Notes: generated by a model not told the origin, from the sequence alone. 64,000 bases of DNA from PALSA-350 sp963834445 (GCA_963834445.1 CAWIBU010000003.1:1054001-1118000); one strand, 5' to 3'. Shown: positions 44,730-53,736, counted from the stretch's first letter. Made by a program: numbers and translations.

Positions 44730-46268
44730 TTAATTTTTTGCGGTGTTGGAGACGGGGCGAACGAGAACCGGCAGCGCGCCGGTGTGAGGCATGGCCAGAG
44801 TGACGGGTTGCGGATTGCGGGCCTCCGCCTCGGCAAGCTTTTCCCGCAGACGAAGCTTCATTTCCTGGTTTGCAGCCGCGAAGAGCGCCGGTGCCAGAGG
44901 CCTGGAGCGATTCCTCGAACTATTTCGAGAGCGGCGGCGGCGAACCGCTGCCGGCGTAGCCGGGGCGAAGGGATTTAAGCCAGCGCGCGCCAACACGACT
45001 GTGAACGCGACCAACATATATGTCTGGGCCGCAACCGCGGACCAGGCGATGCCGATAGCCCTGAACCGGGGCGCCAGCAAGACCGCAGCGACAATGCCAA
45101 CCAGACCGGCGGTGAAGTTCACAAAGTTGAATTGATTGTCCAGGTGATTCGGTAACAAAAGCTGGAAGATCATCACGGTGGTCAGCGCGATCAACGGGAT
45201 CCACAAGGCAAAGACGCGTAACACGGGAATGGAATCCTGAAAGGCCGGGCCAAGCACAAAATGCACCAGCATTGGGGCACCGAGAAAGATCGCGAGGCCG
45301 AAGGCCAAGCCCAGGCTGCCCAGCGCCAGCAGACTGAGGCGAACCGTTTTCATGGCGCGACGGGGATTGCTCTGTGTTTGTTGCGTAAGCCGGGGATAGA
45401 GCGCCTGATTGATGGGCCACAACCCTTGTTGAAAGACGCGGGTGATGCGTTCCGCGCCGGCGTACTCACCCAGAGCGGCGACCGGCGCGACCGCACCCAG
45501 CACTAACCGGTTGACGGAGCCGGAAAGGCTTTGCACCGCGCGAAAGAGAAACATCGAGCCGCCCAGGCGCAACGCGCTCCACACCGAAGCGGGGGTGGGC
45601 CAGCGAAAGCCAACTTCACGGTAAGCCAAGATCACGGTCACGCCGTGGGCCACGACGCAGCCGACGCACTGGGCCGCCATGACTTTCCATCCATCCTCCG
45701 GCTTATGCACCAGCACGAAGATACTGAGCGTAGCCAGTACCTTGCCCCCGATTTCGAGAGCGCTGGCCAGTCGCATGCGCTCCAGGCCCTGAAAGAACCA
45801 GAGCATATTGATGCCCTGGCAAACACCCCAGATCGTACTAGCCCAAAACAGCGCCAGGGAGGGGGCAACGTGGTGGGTAAACCGGCGGGAAAACATGGCC
45901 GCAGCAATACAAGCAATGGCTAACAGAGACTTCGCCCCCAGGACACCTGAGATCAGGGCCGAGAGCCGCTGGGGATCATCACGGTGGCGCGAGGTCTCGC
46001 GCGACGCCGAGATATCGAAGCCGTACTCGACGACGCTGGCGATCAGGTCGCCAATCGCCTGGGCGAATACGACGACTCCCCAACCGGAAGGCCCCAGGAC
46101 ACGAGCCAGATAGGGAAAGGTCAGGAGGGGCAAGGCATAGGTGCAGGCCTGCACACCGTACAGCGCGATTACGTTGTGGATGAAGCTACGGCGGCGCTGC
46201 TGGGAATCTGCGCTGCGTGGGCCACGAACAGGGGAACGCCGCAATAGTCTGAGCGCCATTCCTCGCAT
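44730..46268 (-). CDS. Wzx-like polysaccharide flippase (copy 2 of tandem pair)
   Basis: This 512-residue protein begins MRGMALRLLRRSPVRGPRSADS and then matches copy 1 over nearly its whole length (SFIHNVIALYGVQACTYALPLLTFPYLARVLG), by eye well over three quarters identical. Its C-terminal tail of about 60 residues is extra, charged and cytosolic (AANQEMKLRLREKLAEAEARNPQPV). The ATG at 46268 has GGAG about 13 bases upstream; ATG 46259 is another option. It is preceded by the two-box element also found ahead of the 95-residue gene. Role as for copy 1, probably exopolysaccharide unit export. Confidence 0.9.
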   Translation of the reverse strand: MRGMALRLLRRSPVRGPRSADSQQRRRSFIHNVIALYGVQACTYALPLLTFPYLARVLGPSGWGVVVFAQAIGDLIASVVEYGFDISASRETSRHRDDPQRLSALISGVLGAKSLLAIACIAAAMFSRRFTHHVAPSLALFWASTIWGVCQGINMLWFFQGLERMRLASALEIGGKVLATLSIFVLVHKPEDGWKVMAAQCVGCVVAHGVTVILAYREVGFRWPTPASVWSALRLGGSMFLFRAVQSLSGSVNRLVLGAVAPVAALGEYAGAERITRVFQQGLWPINQALYPRLTQQTQSNPRRAMKTVRLSLLALGSLGLAFGLAIFLGAPMLVHFVLGPAFQDSIPVLRVFALWIPLIALTTVMIFQLLLPNHLDNQFNFVNFTAGLVGIVAAVLLAPRFRAIGIAWSAVAAQTYMLVAFTVVLARAGLNPFAPATPAAVRRRRSRNSSRNRSRPLAPALFAAANQEMKLRLREKLAEAEARNPQPVTLAMPHTGALPVLVRPVSNTAKN

Positions 46269-46296
46269 GATGGGTATATCGTCTCCGGGGGACCGC

Positions 46297-46352
46297 TCTA
46301 TAGGTAGCTATAGACGGTTTGCCGCGGAGACGTTATCCCCACAAAGAGGAAT
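46297..46352 (-). promoter_or_regulatory. Two-box upstream element (copy B) of flippase copy 2
   Basis: On the minus strand, ATTCCTCTTTGTGGGGATAA with CG next (46331-46352), a 14-base gap, then CGTCTATAGCT (46306-46316), 37 bases before ATG 46268. The second box also forms an inverted repeat, TCTATAG-CTAC-CTATAGA (46297-46314 on either strand). It matches copy A in both boxes and in spacing. Confidence 0.55.
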
Positions 46353-46402
46353 TACGAATATGCATCTGTGCCGCTTACCAATGGGCCTGCAAATGTGTGC
46401 CT

Positions 46403-47395
46403 TTAGGGCGCTTTTGTGGGGCCGGCGAGGAACTTGTCGACGTTGCTTTTATCGACCAGGGAGACGCCGGTGTCGACGAAGGCGGGGATAGGGGACGAGG
46501 CGTCTGAGGCGTAGTCTCGCGCCAGCGGGTGCAGCGGGTAGTGGTGCAGGTCATCCAGCGCTTTGAGGCCGAGCAGCGCCATGGTGTAGGGCTTCTGTGA
46601 GATGGTGGCCTGGATGGTGCCTTCCTTGACCAAAGCAAGCGTTGCCTGATCGACATCCATTGCCATGAGCATGGTGCCTTCGGGTTTGGAGCGTTTGAAG
46701 GCTTCGGCAACATCTTTGCCGGCAGAGGCCTCGAGGCAGATGAAGGCGTTGATTTTGGACGCGCCGGTGCGTTCCAGATATTCGCGCGCTTTATCCATGG
46801 CGGTGCCAGACTCGCCTTTCATGTCAAAGACCTCGACGATCTTGATGCCGGGATAGTTGGCAAACACGTCTTTATAGCCTTTGAGCCGCTCTTCGAGATT
46901 GGACTGGCCGGGCATGGTGAAGAAGACGGCGTTGCCTTTGCCATTCAAAGCAGCCGCCACGCTTTGGCCGCCCAACCGCCCGGCCTCCAGATTGTTGGTG
47001 CCGATGAAGTAGAGGCGCTGGCTGTCGGGGGCGTCCGAATCGATGGTGATGACGGGGATGCCGGCGGCGATGGCCTTATCTATTTCTGGAGTCATCAATT
47101 TTGGATCGGCCACGGATACCAGGATGCCGGCGGGTTTTTTGGCGACTGCGGCGCGGAACTCATCCACCTCGACGGAAGGATTGAATGTGTCGGGCCCGCG
47201 CATCTCTTCGGTGACGCCATATTGTGCGGCAGCCCGGGTAAAACCCTCGTGAGCCGACTGCCAATAGGTGAGATTGATGTTGGTGGCGATGAGGAAGTAC
47301 TGTTCCGATTTCTGGTGACGGTCGCAACCGCTGACGAGCGAGGAAAGAGTGATGGCGAGGGTCGCCAGGAGAATCCGCTTATCGGGAAATTTCAT
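46403..47395 (-). CDS. Sugar-type periplasmic substrate-binding lipoprotein (ribose/autoinducer-2 family)
   Basis: ATG 47395 has GGAGG seven bases upstream (330 residues); a longer frame to 47413 is not supported. It has a lipoprotein signal (LLATLAITLSSLVSGC, cysteine near residue 23) and the two Peripla_BP_4 lobes (YFLIATNINLTYWQSAHEGFTRAA, GIPVITIDSDAPDSQRLYFIGTNNLEAG, NAFICLEASAGKDVAEAFK). Such proteins deliver monosaccharides to ABC permeases of the RbsC type or to chemoreceptors. No permease or ATPase gene is adjacent, so it works with distant partners or as a sensor. Confidence 0.93.
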   Translation of the reverse strand: MKFPDKRILLATLAITLSSLVSGCDRHQKSEQYFLIATNINLTYWQSAHEGFTRAAAQYGVTEEMRGPDTFNPSVEVDEFRAAVAKKPAGILVSVADPKLMTPEIDKAIAAGIPVITIDSDAPDSQRLYFIGTNNLEAGRLGGQSVAAALNGKGNAVFFTMPGQSNLEERLKGYKDVFANYPGIKIVEVFDMKGESGTAMDKAREYLERTGASKINAFICLEASAGKDVAEAFKRSKPEGTMLMAMDVDQATLALVKEGTIQATISQKPYTMALLGLKALDDLHHYPLHPLARDYASDASSPIPAFVDTGVSLVDKSNVDKFLAGPTKAP

Positions 47396-47600
47396 TATCA
47401 GCCTCCAGATCACGACGGACCGGGAGAGGCTCGTAAAAGCGTGCGTCCCGGTGAGGCGCCGAATTCTACTCCTCAGAGTTCAGCAATGAAAAGAGGTATT
47501 CCTGCGACGTGCGGGCGGTTTGCGATGGATTGCCAAGGGTGAGTGTTTTGATCGTTGCCTTCTTTTTGCGGGACTCAAGCCCGCTCGTCCCTAACATCAT

Positions 47601-48560
47601 TTAGGGCACGAAGACGATCCGGCGGCCATCTGCCGGGCGCAACCAGGCTTCGGCAACGCCGGCCAGAGGTACGGGATCGATGTCGATGGCGAAGCGCACA
47701 TCTGCCGTGGCGGCGAACATGGCGTGCAACGATTGCAGAATCTCGGTGGAGGAGAGGCTGCCCAGGCCGCTGCCGAGCAGCTCCACACCCGAACTGCGCA
47801 GCAGTTGGGCGGGCAGGGTGATGGTATTTCCACCGATCGAACCGATCTGCACAAAGCGGATGCGTGGCTCGCCGTCAGCCGATCCGTGGCCCGCCGCTGC
47901 CTGCAGAATAGTTTCCGCAGAAGGTCCCCACAGATAGTCCAAAACCACCTGCACGCCGGCTTGGAGGACCGCCCGGAAGTTTTGCAGCAATTGGTCTTGC
48001 GGCTGGCTGAGAGAGATGGTCGCGGTGGCGCCCAGAGCGGCGAGCTCTGCCAGTGTGGTGTCGTGGCGGCCGGTGGCGATGATCTTCGACGCGCCCAGAT
48101 ATTTCGCTACCTGAATGGCCTGCTTGCCCGCTATGCCGGTGGCGCCGTTGATGAGGACGGCTTCGCCCTGTTGCAGTTTTGCCCGGCCGAGCAACGAGCC
48201 CCAGGTGGCGAGCCCGGGATTTCCCAATGCGGCCGCGACGTCGTCGTCGATCTCTGCGGGTAGCGGAATGGTCATCGCTTGGGGCACCACCGTGTATTCC
48301 GCCATAGAACCGAAGGGTGCGCGGGGGGAGAGGAAGTACACGCGTGCGCCTTCAGGCGAGACGCCGACACCATCGTTGCCGGGCGTGAAGGGAAATTGCG
48401 CGCGGCTGCTGTAGTGTGATCCGTTGGCCTGACTACGCACCAGGTTGCTGAGCGCGGCGGCTCGTACTTTGAGCAGAACTTCGCCTGGGTTGGGTACTGG
48501 AGGTGCGGTCTCACCATAGTGAGGTGGCGCGCTGAAGCTATCGACCAGGGCTGCGTGCAT
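47601..48560 (-). CDS. Zinc-independent medium-chain quinone oxidoreductase-like protein
   Basis: ATG 48560 with AGAGG upstream gives 319 residues; an extension to 48599 is less likely. The GroES-like N-terminus (PPVPNPGEVLLKVRAAALSNLVRSQANG) and the NADPH fold (EAVLINGATGIAGKQAIQVAKYLGASKIIATGR) are clear, and no zinc ligands are present, which places it with quinone oxidoreductases. Members reduce quinones or enones with NAD(P)H. It is a single gene, divergent from the HNH endonuclease gene, and a short inverted repeat lies between them. Confidence 0.9.
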   Translation of the reverse strand: MHAALVDSFSAPPHYGETAPPVPNPGEVLLKVRAAALSNLVRSQANGSHYSSRAQFPFTPGNDGVGVSPEGARVYFLSPRAPFGSMAEYTVVPQAMTIPLPAEIDDDVAAALGNPGLATWGSLLGRAKLQQGEAVLINGATGIAGKQAIQVAKYLGASKIIATGRHDTTLAELAALGATATISLSQPQDQLLQNFRAVLQAGVQVVLDYLWGPSAETILQAAAGHGSADGEPRIRFVQIGSIGGNTITLPAQLLRSSGVELLGSGLGSLSSTEILQSLHAMFAATADVRFAIDIDPVPLAGVAEAWLRPADGRRIVFVP

Positions 48561-48613
48561 AGGAATCCTCTCTGCTTGAATAAGACTACATAACCGCATG
48601 CGTGGTCGCCTCA

Positions 48614-48640
48614 GCAGGCACTTACGTTAAACGTGCCTGC
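48614..48640. promoter_or_regulatory. Inverted repeat between divergent oxidoreductase and HNH genes
   Basis: GCAGGCAC (48614-48621) and GTGCCTGC (48633-48640) form perfect 8-base arms around 11 bases. Placed between two divergent starts, it could be an operator for one or both genes. Confidence 0.35.
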
Positions 48641-48657
48641 GAATTTAAAACAAGGAT

Positions 48658-49197
48658 ATGAGCACCGCTCGCACAATGCCCGGAGGCTGGGTCGACCGCA
48701 AGACTGTTCCCCGCGGCCCGAATGGGCGCGGTCTGTGCCGATGGTGCTCTCTTGAAGTGCCGGCGCGGCGCTTCACGTTTTGCTCTGATTTTTGCGTGCA
48801 CGAGTGGAAGCTGCGGTCGCAGCCCGGGTACTTGCGCGAACAAATATTGAAGCGCGATCGAGGAGTGTGCGCCCACTGCGGCTTAAACGCGCTGCGGGAA
48901 CAAATCAGGCTCAAACGGGCTCGGGGCGCAGCGCGGGCGGCCCTGATGCAACATTGGGGGTTTAACGCGCGGGTGCGTAAAAGTCTGTGGGATGCGGATC
49001 ATATTCTGCCGGTAGCCGAGGGCGGTGGGGAGTGCGACCTGGATAATATCCGCACGCTCTGTCTGCTTTGCCACAGCACGGTCACGGCACAGCTTCGGGA
49101 GCGCATTCGCCGGGCGAAGGTTGCGGCGATGCTCGCCGCGGAGTCACAGCAGATCGTGAGCAGTGGACGCCGGCGATCTGGCGATGCAGCTGGATAG
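48658..49197 (+). CDS. HNH endonuclease family protein
   Basis: This 179-residue protein has two zinc-finger-like parts (CRWCSLEVPARRFTFCSDFCVHEWK near 27-51 and CAHC near 71) and a C-terminal HNH core: ADHILPVAEGGGECDLDNIRTLCLLCHSTVT (about 112-143), with the histidine in DHI, the asparagine in LDNI and CxxCH. Such stand-alone HNH proteins are common in bacterial chromosomes; some act in DNA repair or defence, most have no known role. There is no neighbouring methylase or phage gene. The start at ATG 48658 has AAGGAT close upstream. Confidence 0.9.
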   Translation: MSTARTMPGGWVDRKTVPRGPNGRGLCRWCSLEVPARRFTFCSDFCVHEWKLRSQPGYLREQILKRDRGVCAHCGLNALREQIRLKRARGAARAALMQHWGFNARVRKSLWDADHILPVAEGGGECDLDNIRTLCLLCHSTVTAQLRERIRRAKVAAMLAAESQQIVSSGRRRSGDAAG

Positions 49198-49348
49198 TCT
49201 TTACCGCAGTGGAAGTGGATATTGTGTTGATCAGGGCAACGCGATGTCGGCATCACTTTACTCATCGACCGCAGGCATCGTTTTTCGCGGACTATCCTTC
49301 TAGTAAGGCAGTACACGAGAACGAATGCACCGGGAAGGAATCACGAAA

Positions 49349-49642
49349 ATGGCGAAATACGCGTTGTATGTTTCATTGAAAGCAAAACCAGGCAAGGCGG
49401 CAGAGGTGGAAGCATTTCTCAAGCAAGGCGCCGAGATGTCGAGGGCTGAAGCAGGAACAGTGACCTGGTATGGCATCAAGGAAGATGATGGTGCTTATGC
49501 AGTGTTCGATACCTTCGACGATGAGGCCGGCCGAGAGGCTCATTTGAATGGCGCCATCGCGAAGGCGCTGATGGCGAAGGCAGATGAACTTTTCTCAAAC
49601 CCACTGCAGATCCACAAAATTCAAATTATCGCTGACAAGTAA
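49349..49642 (+). CDS. Antibiotic biosynthesis monooxygenase (ABM)-fold protein
   Basis: This 97-residue protein starts at ATG 49349 with an AAGGA ribosome site; a longer frame begins at 49325. It has the dimeric ferredoxin-like ABM pattern (MAKYALYVSLKAKPGKAAEVEAFLKQG, TVTWYGIKEDDGAYAVFDTFDDEAGREAHLNG). Relatives include YgiN-type quinol monooxygenases and proteins of unknown substrate. It stands alone, ahead of a convergent hydrolase gene. Confidence 0.9.
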   Translation: MAKYALYVSLKAKPGKAAEVEAFLKQGAEMSRAEAGTVTWYGIKEDDGAYAVFDTFDDEAGREAHLNGAIAKALMAKADELFSNPLQIHKIQIIADK

Positions 49643-49743
49643 GAGCAGTACCGGCCGGCAAAGTTCCTGGTAGAGATTCGGGGTGCCCACCCTTCGCAGA
49701 ACACGCGAAAGATGGGCGCCCCGGCGGTTTGTTGGCCTAAAGG

Positions 49744-50565
49744 TCAGGAATTGATGAATGCCAGCAGGTCGGGATTGAGTTGATCGGGATGAATAATCGG
49801 CATGCCATGGGGAAAGCCTGGGTACACCTTCAACTGCGCATTCTTCACGATTTTTGAAGATAGTGCCCCGGCGTCCAGGTAAGGCACGATCTGGTCGTCG
49901 TCCCCGTGCATGACGAGGGTGGGGACATCGATTTTTTTGAGGTCTTCGGTGAAGTCTGTTTCTGAGAAGGCCTTAACGCAGTCGTACTCCCCTTTGAGCC
50001 CACCCTGCATGCCCTGATACCAGAAGTTCTCGCGCACACCCTCGGAGATTTTCGCGCCCGGGCGGTTGTAACCAAAGAAGGGAATGCTCAGATCCTTGTA
50101 GAACTGTGAGCGATCGTTCAACACGCCGGCGCGGATACCGTCGAAGACGTCGATGGGCAGGCCGCCAGGATTCTTCTCTGATTTGAGCATGACCGGTGGT
50201 ACGGCGCTGATGAGGACGGCTTTGGCGACACGCTTCGAGCCGTGGCGGCCGAGGTAGCGAGCGACCTCGCCCCCACCGGTCGAGTGACCCACCATGACGG
50301 CGTTTTTCAGGTCGAGGGTGTCGAACAGAGTCGCCAGATCGTCCGCGTAGGTATCCATCTCGTTGCCATCCCAGCTTTGCCCGGAGCGGCCATGACCACG
50401 GCGATCGTGGGCGATCACGCGGAAGCCGTGTTGCCCGAGGAAGAACATCTGCGCATCCCAGGCGTCGGCGTTGAGGGGCCAGCCATGGGAGAAGACAATG
50501 GGCTGTCCTTTCCCCATATCCTTGTAGAAAATTGTGGTGCCGTCCTTGACAGTGATTGTGCTCAT
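49744..50565 (-). CDS. Alpha/beta hydrolase, non-heme chloroperoxidase type
   Basis: ATG 50565 with AAGGAG seven bases upstream gives 273 residues, the usual length. The nucleophile elbow is VGHSTGGGEVARY (serine near residue 97), the aspartate is in MHGDDDQIVP and the histidine in GFPHGMPIIHPDQLN. The IVFSHGWPLNADAWDAQMFFL start is typical of cofactor-free perhydrolases and esterases. Natural substrates of this group are mostly unknown. It is a single gene. Confidence 0.95.
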   Translation of the reverse strand: MSTITVKDGTTIFYKDMGKGQPIVFSHGWPLNADAWDAQMFFLGQHGFRVIAHDRRGHGRSGQSWDGNEMDTYADDLATLFDTLDLKNAVMVGHSTGGGEVARYLGRHGSKRVAKAVLISAVPPVMLKSEKNPGGLPIDVFDGIRAGVLNDRSQFYKDLSIPFFGYNRPGAKISEGVRENFWYQGMQGGLKGEYDCVKAFSETDFTEDLKKIDVPTLVMHGDDDQIVPYLDAGALSSKIVKNAQLKVYPGFPHGMPIIHPDQLNPDLLAFINS

Positions 50566-50715
50566 GGCGCTCTCCTTATTACCCTCGGCAGCGCACAAAC
50601 GAGCGCGCTGCTCATAAGAATATTGAGAATATAGCAGGTGCGAAACGCGGCCGATTGATTGGAATTGCTATGGATTTGCGGGAAGGATCATCTGTTTTAG
50701 CAAAGTGGCCAGATG

Positions 50716-51888
50716 TTATCCAAGAACGACCTTATCGGCGCCATGCAGGTTGGCGTCGGGAGGTTGTGCGGATGTTTCGCCTGCGTAGGCGTAGCGGAAG
50801 CGCGACTTCCATTTGAGAAACGGGTTTTCCAGCAGGTGGAAACTGATATACGCGATAGCGGTAAAGAGCGCCAACATGGCCAGCGCGTAGACCATTTGCC
50901 CCACAACCAACGGGCGGAAATGGCGCAGGAACCATGCCATGCGGCGGGTGCAGATGGGCAGCAGTAAAGCGTGCCAGACATAAAGCCCGTAGCTGTAGCG
51001 GCCAAAGAAGCGCAGCACAGAAAGCCTGCCCACCTGATTTGCCACCGTGCCAGGTATTAATGCGAGAGCGAGCACACAGGCATAGAGCACGGCGAAGAGC
51101 GAGTAGCCCCACGACGTCATGGCGGTTGAAGTGAAGGCGAGGGTGTGTGCCCGGATCAACAGGATGGCCAGAATGAGGCAGCACACGGCGATGATGGAGT
51201 AGAGCCGGGTCCGGGTGCGCCAGGCATGGGGCCCAGGCTCGCGTAGGGTAAGCGCGAGCAAAGCGCCGATCAGGAGCGAGTCCATTCTGGAGGGCAGCTC
51301 GGTGTAGAGAATCTGGGTAGAGACCGCAAGATGGGTGAGCACGAGCCGGAACACCAGGGCGCTGAGCATGCCGCCCAGACAAATCTGCATCAAAGTTCGT
51401 CTTCTGACGATGAAGTAGACCACCAGGGGCCATACGGAATAGAACTGCTCTTCAAGAGCAAGCGACCAGAAGTGGTAACAATTGAAATAAGTAGTGAAGT
51501 CGGGGACGCCATTCTTGATGGGAAGCATCAGGTTGGCCCCGTAGATGTAGAACGGAATCGCCTTCCAGCTGATGGGGGTATGGAGCACCGCGCCGACGGA
51601 GAGCACAATCGCGACGGCGACGAAATAGAGGGGAAAGAGACGCAGGGCGCGGCGCGCGTAGAACACCCGGAAAAAGTTGGTTGATTTTCGCGTGTCGTAG
51701 AGGATGCCGGTAATGAGGAACCCGGAAAGAACGAAGAACAGGTCGACGCCCGTCCAGCCCAGGTTGGCGATCCAGGAAAAAGGATTGCGGTCATTGTTGG
51801 GCAGGTAGTGGTAGAAGAAGACGAGCAGAATCGCGATGCCGCGGAGGCCGTCCAGGCTATCGATGTGTCTGTCTGACGTCCGTTCCAT
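50716..51888 (-). CDS. Acyltransferase 3 family membrane protein
   Basis: This 390-residue protein has about ten membrane helices and the family signature IDSLDGLRGIAILLVFFYHYLPNN with RRALRLFPLYFV. The short FFVLSGFLITGI loop is also typical. Such proteins O-acylate sugars of surface polysaccharides, lipids or antibiotics, using cytosolic acyl-CoA. No sugar-transfer gene is adjacent, so the target is open. The gene stands alone. Confidence 0.93.
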   Translation of the reverse strand: MERTSDRHIDSLDGLRGIAILLVFFYHYLPNNDRNPFSWIANLGWTGVDLFFVLSGFLITGILYDTRKSTNFFRVFYARRALRLFPLYFVAVAIVLSVGAVLHTPISWKAIPFYIYGANLMLPIKNGVPDFTTYFNCYHFWSLALEEQFYSVWPLVVYFIVRRRTLMQICLGGMLSALVFRLVLTHLAVSTQILYTELPSRMDSLLIGALLALTLREPGPHAWRTRTRLYSIIAVCCLILAILLIRAHTLAFTSTAMTSWGYSLFAVLYACVLALALIPGTVANQVGRLSVLRFFGRYSYGLYVWHALLLPICTRRMAWFLRHFRPLVVGQMVYALAMLALFTAIAYISFHLLENPFLKWKSRFRYAYAGETSAQPPDANLHGADKVVLG

Positions 51889-52050
51889 GCGGGGCCCTTT
51901 TTGGCGTCATCGTACGCCAACCTCCGGGTATTATACCGACGCCGTTCAGCGCACAAGCCGGTCGAAAGGGTGTCGTTGGAGATGCGAGACGCTGTGCGCG
52001 ATGCGACTTCAGAGGCATTTGCAAACGGACGGAAGTGGGCGTTGCGGTGC

Positions 52051-53019
52051 TTAGGGAGCTTCGAAAAATCCCTTGCGCGCCTGCACGCTCAGCTTCTTAT
52101 CTTTGGCTTTCAGCTCCAGCTTGTGATAGCTGTTCGCTTGTGTGCCGGCTGGCGGTTTGTAACCCAGTTCGTATTGCAGGCGCAGATCCTGGCCGATCTG
52201 CGCGTAGATCTCGCGCAGGCTCATGGTGCGGGAAACCGTGAAGACGCGGCCGCCGGTGCTCTCGGAAAGCTTCTGTAAGGCACTGAGGCCGAGATTGCCC
52301 CCCAGGGGATGGCCAGCACCCGCGCTGTTGAGATCGTCATACATGCTGTAAAGGATGGAGTAGACCTGCACGTCTGCACGCTGCGCTTGCTCGATGGCTT
52401 CGGCGAGCGACTTGCGGCTTCCGTTGTCGCCGCCATCACTGAGAATCACCATGGCTTTACGTCCGGTTTCGCCGGCCAGTACGTTTTTAGCCACGACATA
52501 GACAGCATCGTTAAGAAGGGTTCCGCCTGCGGCAGGCGCGCGCGGATTGAGATGCGTTAACGCCAGATGGAGGGCGTTGGCGGAGTTGGTCATGCCTTTC
52601 AGTTGCAGGACAGTGCTATCGAACTCCACCAACATCGCACGGTCAGCTTTACCGCCCAGCATGGTTTCAAAGAAGACATCGCTGGCGATTGATTCATCGC
52701 CGATGAAGGTTTGCTGACTTGCGCTGGTGTCGACCATGAGGGCGAGGCTGAGCGGGAGGTCGGAACCCCGGGAGCAAAAGCTGATCGGCTGTTCCTTGCC
52801 ATCCTGCTTGAGCACGAAGTCGTCTTTGGTGAGCCCTTCCTTCGCTTCACCATCTTTGCTTTTCACGACTGCGGAAATGGCGACCAGGCGGGTGACCATT
52901 TTGATGGTGGTCACTGGTTGGGTTTGATCCGGTTCTCGCGGGGGGGTGGGCGCAGGGGTCTGTGCCCAAGCTGGTGCGGCGAGCAGCAGTAGGGATAAAG
53001 CGCGCATAGCTCTGATCAC
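52051..53019 (-). CDS. Secreted VWFA-related acidobacterial protein
   Basis: This 322-residue protein has a signal peptide (MIRAMRALSLLLLAAPAWAQ) and a von Willebrand A domain with a MIDAS motif (LALMVDTSASQQTF, DxSxS near residue 113), a threonine in the middle segment and an aspartate in MVILSDGGDNGSRKS. The fold ends in LRLQYELGYKPPAGTQANSYHKLELKAKDKKL, which is typical of the VWFA-related family expanded in Acidobacteria. Function unknown, presumably protein or polymer binding in the envelope. It precedes nothing in the same direction closer than the acyltransferase gene. Confidence 0.92.
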   Translation of the reverse strand: MIRAMRALSLLLLAAPAWAQTPAPTPPREPDQTQPVTTIKMVTRLVAISAVVKSKDGEAKEGLTKDDFVLKQDGKEQPISFCSRGSDLPLSLALMVDTSASQQTFIGDESIASDVFFETMLGGKADRAMLVEFDSTVLQLKGMTNSANALHLALTHLNPRAPAAGGTLLNDAVYVVAKNVLAGETGRKAMVILSDGGDNGSRKSLAEAIEQAQRADVQVYSILYSMYDDLNSAGAGHPLGGNLGLSALQKLSESTGGRVFTVSRTMSLREIYAQIGQDLRLQYELGYKPPAGTQANSYHKLELKAKDKKLSVQARKGFFEAP

Positions 53020-53048
53020 TGGCCGCCTCCCTCGAAGAAAACATCATT

Positions 53049-53720
53049 CTACTCGCCGGTGCTCAGCTTTTGCGACGAGGTGCGGCGGCCGGCGACAGCA
53101 GCCATATAGGACTGGCAGAGCAGGACGAGTTGTTCTCGCAAACGCCGCACCATGACTGCGGAGGCGCCCGCTTCTAACACGGAGCGAGTGGCGCCCGCCA
53201 TGGCCGACAGCATCATTTGTACGGCGAAGTCTTCCTGCGGAAAATGCGCGTCTGGGGCTGTGCGCAAGGTGGCTTTCAACGCCTTCCGCGACCGTTCGCC
53301 CATTTGCTTCACCAGGGTGGCTCCGCCCAGTTCTGCCGCGATGCGGTAGAGCGCGATTGAAATATCGGTACGCTCCATCTTGGCATCGACAAAGCGCTCG
53401 ACCACGGCTTGCACCATTTCGGCCAGGGGTTTGCCTTGAGCTTGGTCACATGCCTGCTCGAGACCAACGAAGACTCTCTCGAGATGGTTCTCGAGCACGG
53501 CGAACAGCAGCGATTGCTTATTGGGGTAGTACTGATACAACGTTCCCACCGACACCCCGGCGCGTTCGGCTACGCGGGTCGTGGTCAGACGATCTGCCCC
53601 ATGGCTGAGCAGAATCTGAATGGTGGCTTCAAAGAGGGCGTCGACGGTTATGGTCGATCGTGCCTGCACCGGCGTTTTTCTTGGCTCCAGCGCGGTGTGA
53701 GCGTTATGCGGCATCGGCAC
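53049..53720 (-). CDS. TetR/AcrR family transcriptional regulator
   Basis: This 223-residue protein has the N-terminal TetR helix-turn-helix (ITVDALFEATIQILLSHGADRLTTTRVAERAGVSVGTLYQYYPNKQSLLFAVLE, about 22-75) and an all-helical ligand domain. It is likely a repressor sensing a small molecule. An inverted repeat lies just upstream (53737-53758) and could be its own operator. No efflux or enzyme gene is adjacent that would name its target; the VWFA gene follows after 29 bases and may be co-transcribed. Confidence 0.93.
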   Translation of the reverse strand: MPMPHNAHTALEPRKTPVQARSTITVDALFEATIQILLSHGADRLTTTRVAERAGVSVGTLYQYYPNKQSLLFAVLENHLERVFVGLEQACDQAQGKPLAEMVQAVVERFVDAKMERTDISIALYRIAAELGGATLVKQMGERSRKALKATLRTAPDAHFPQEDFAVQMMLSAMAGATRSVLEAGASAVMVRRLREQLVLLCQSYMAAVAGRRTSSQKLSTGE

Positions 53721-53736
53721 ATTCCAAACCTGAAGA

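Noticed and set aside
48658..49197. HNH gene as part of a defence or restriction system
   Set aside because: No methylase, nuclease partner, or defence gene is adjacent; it is a single gene.
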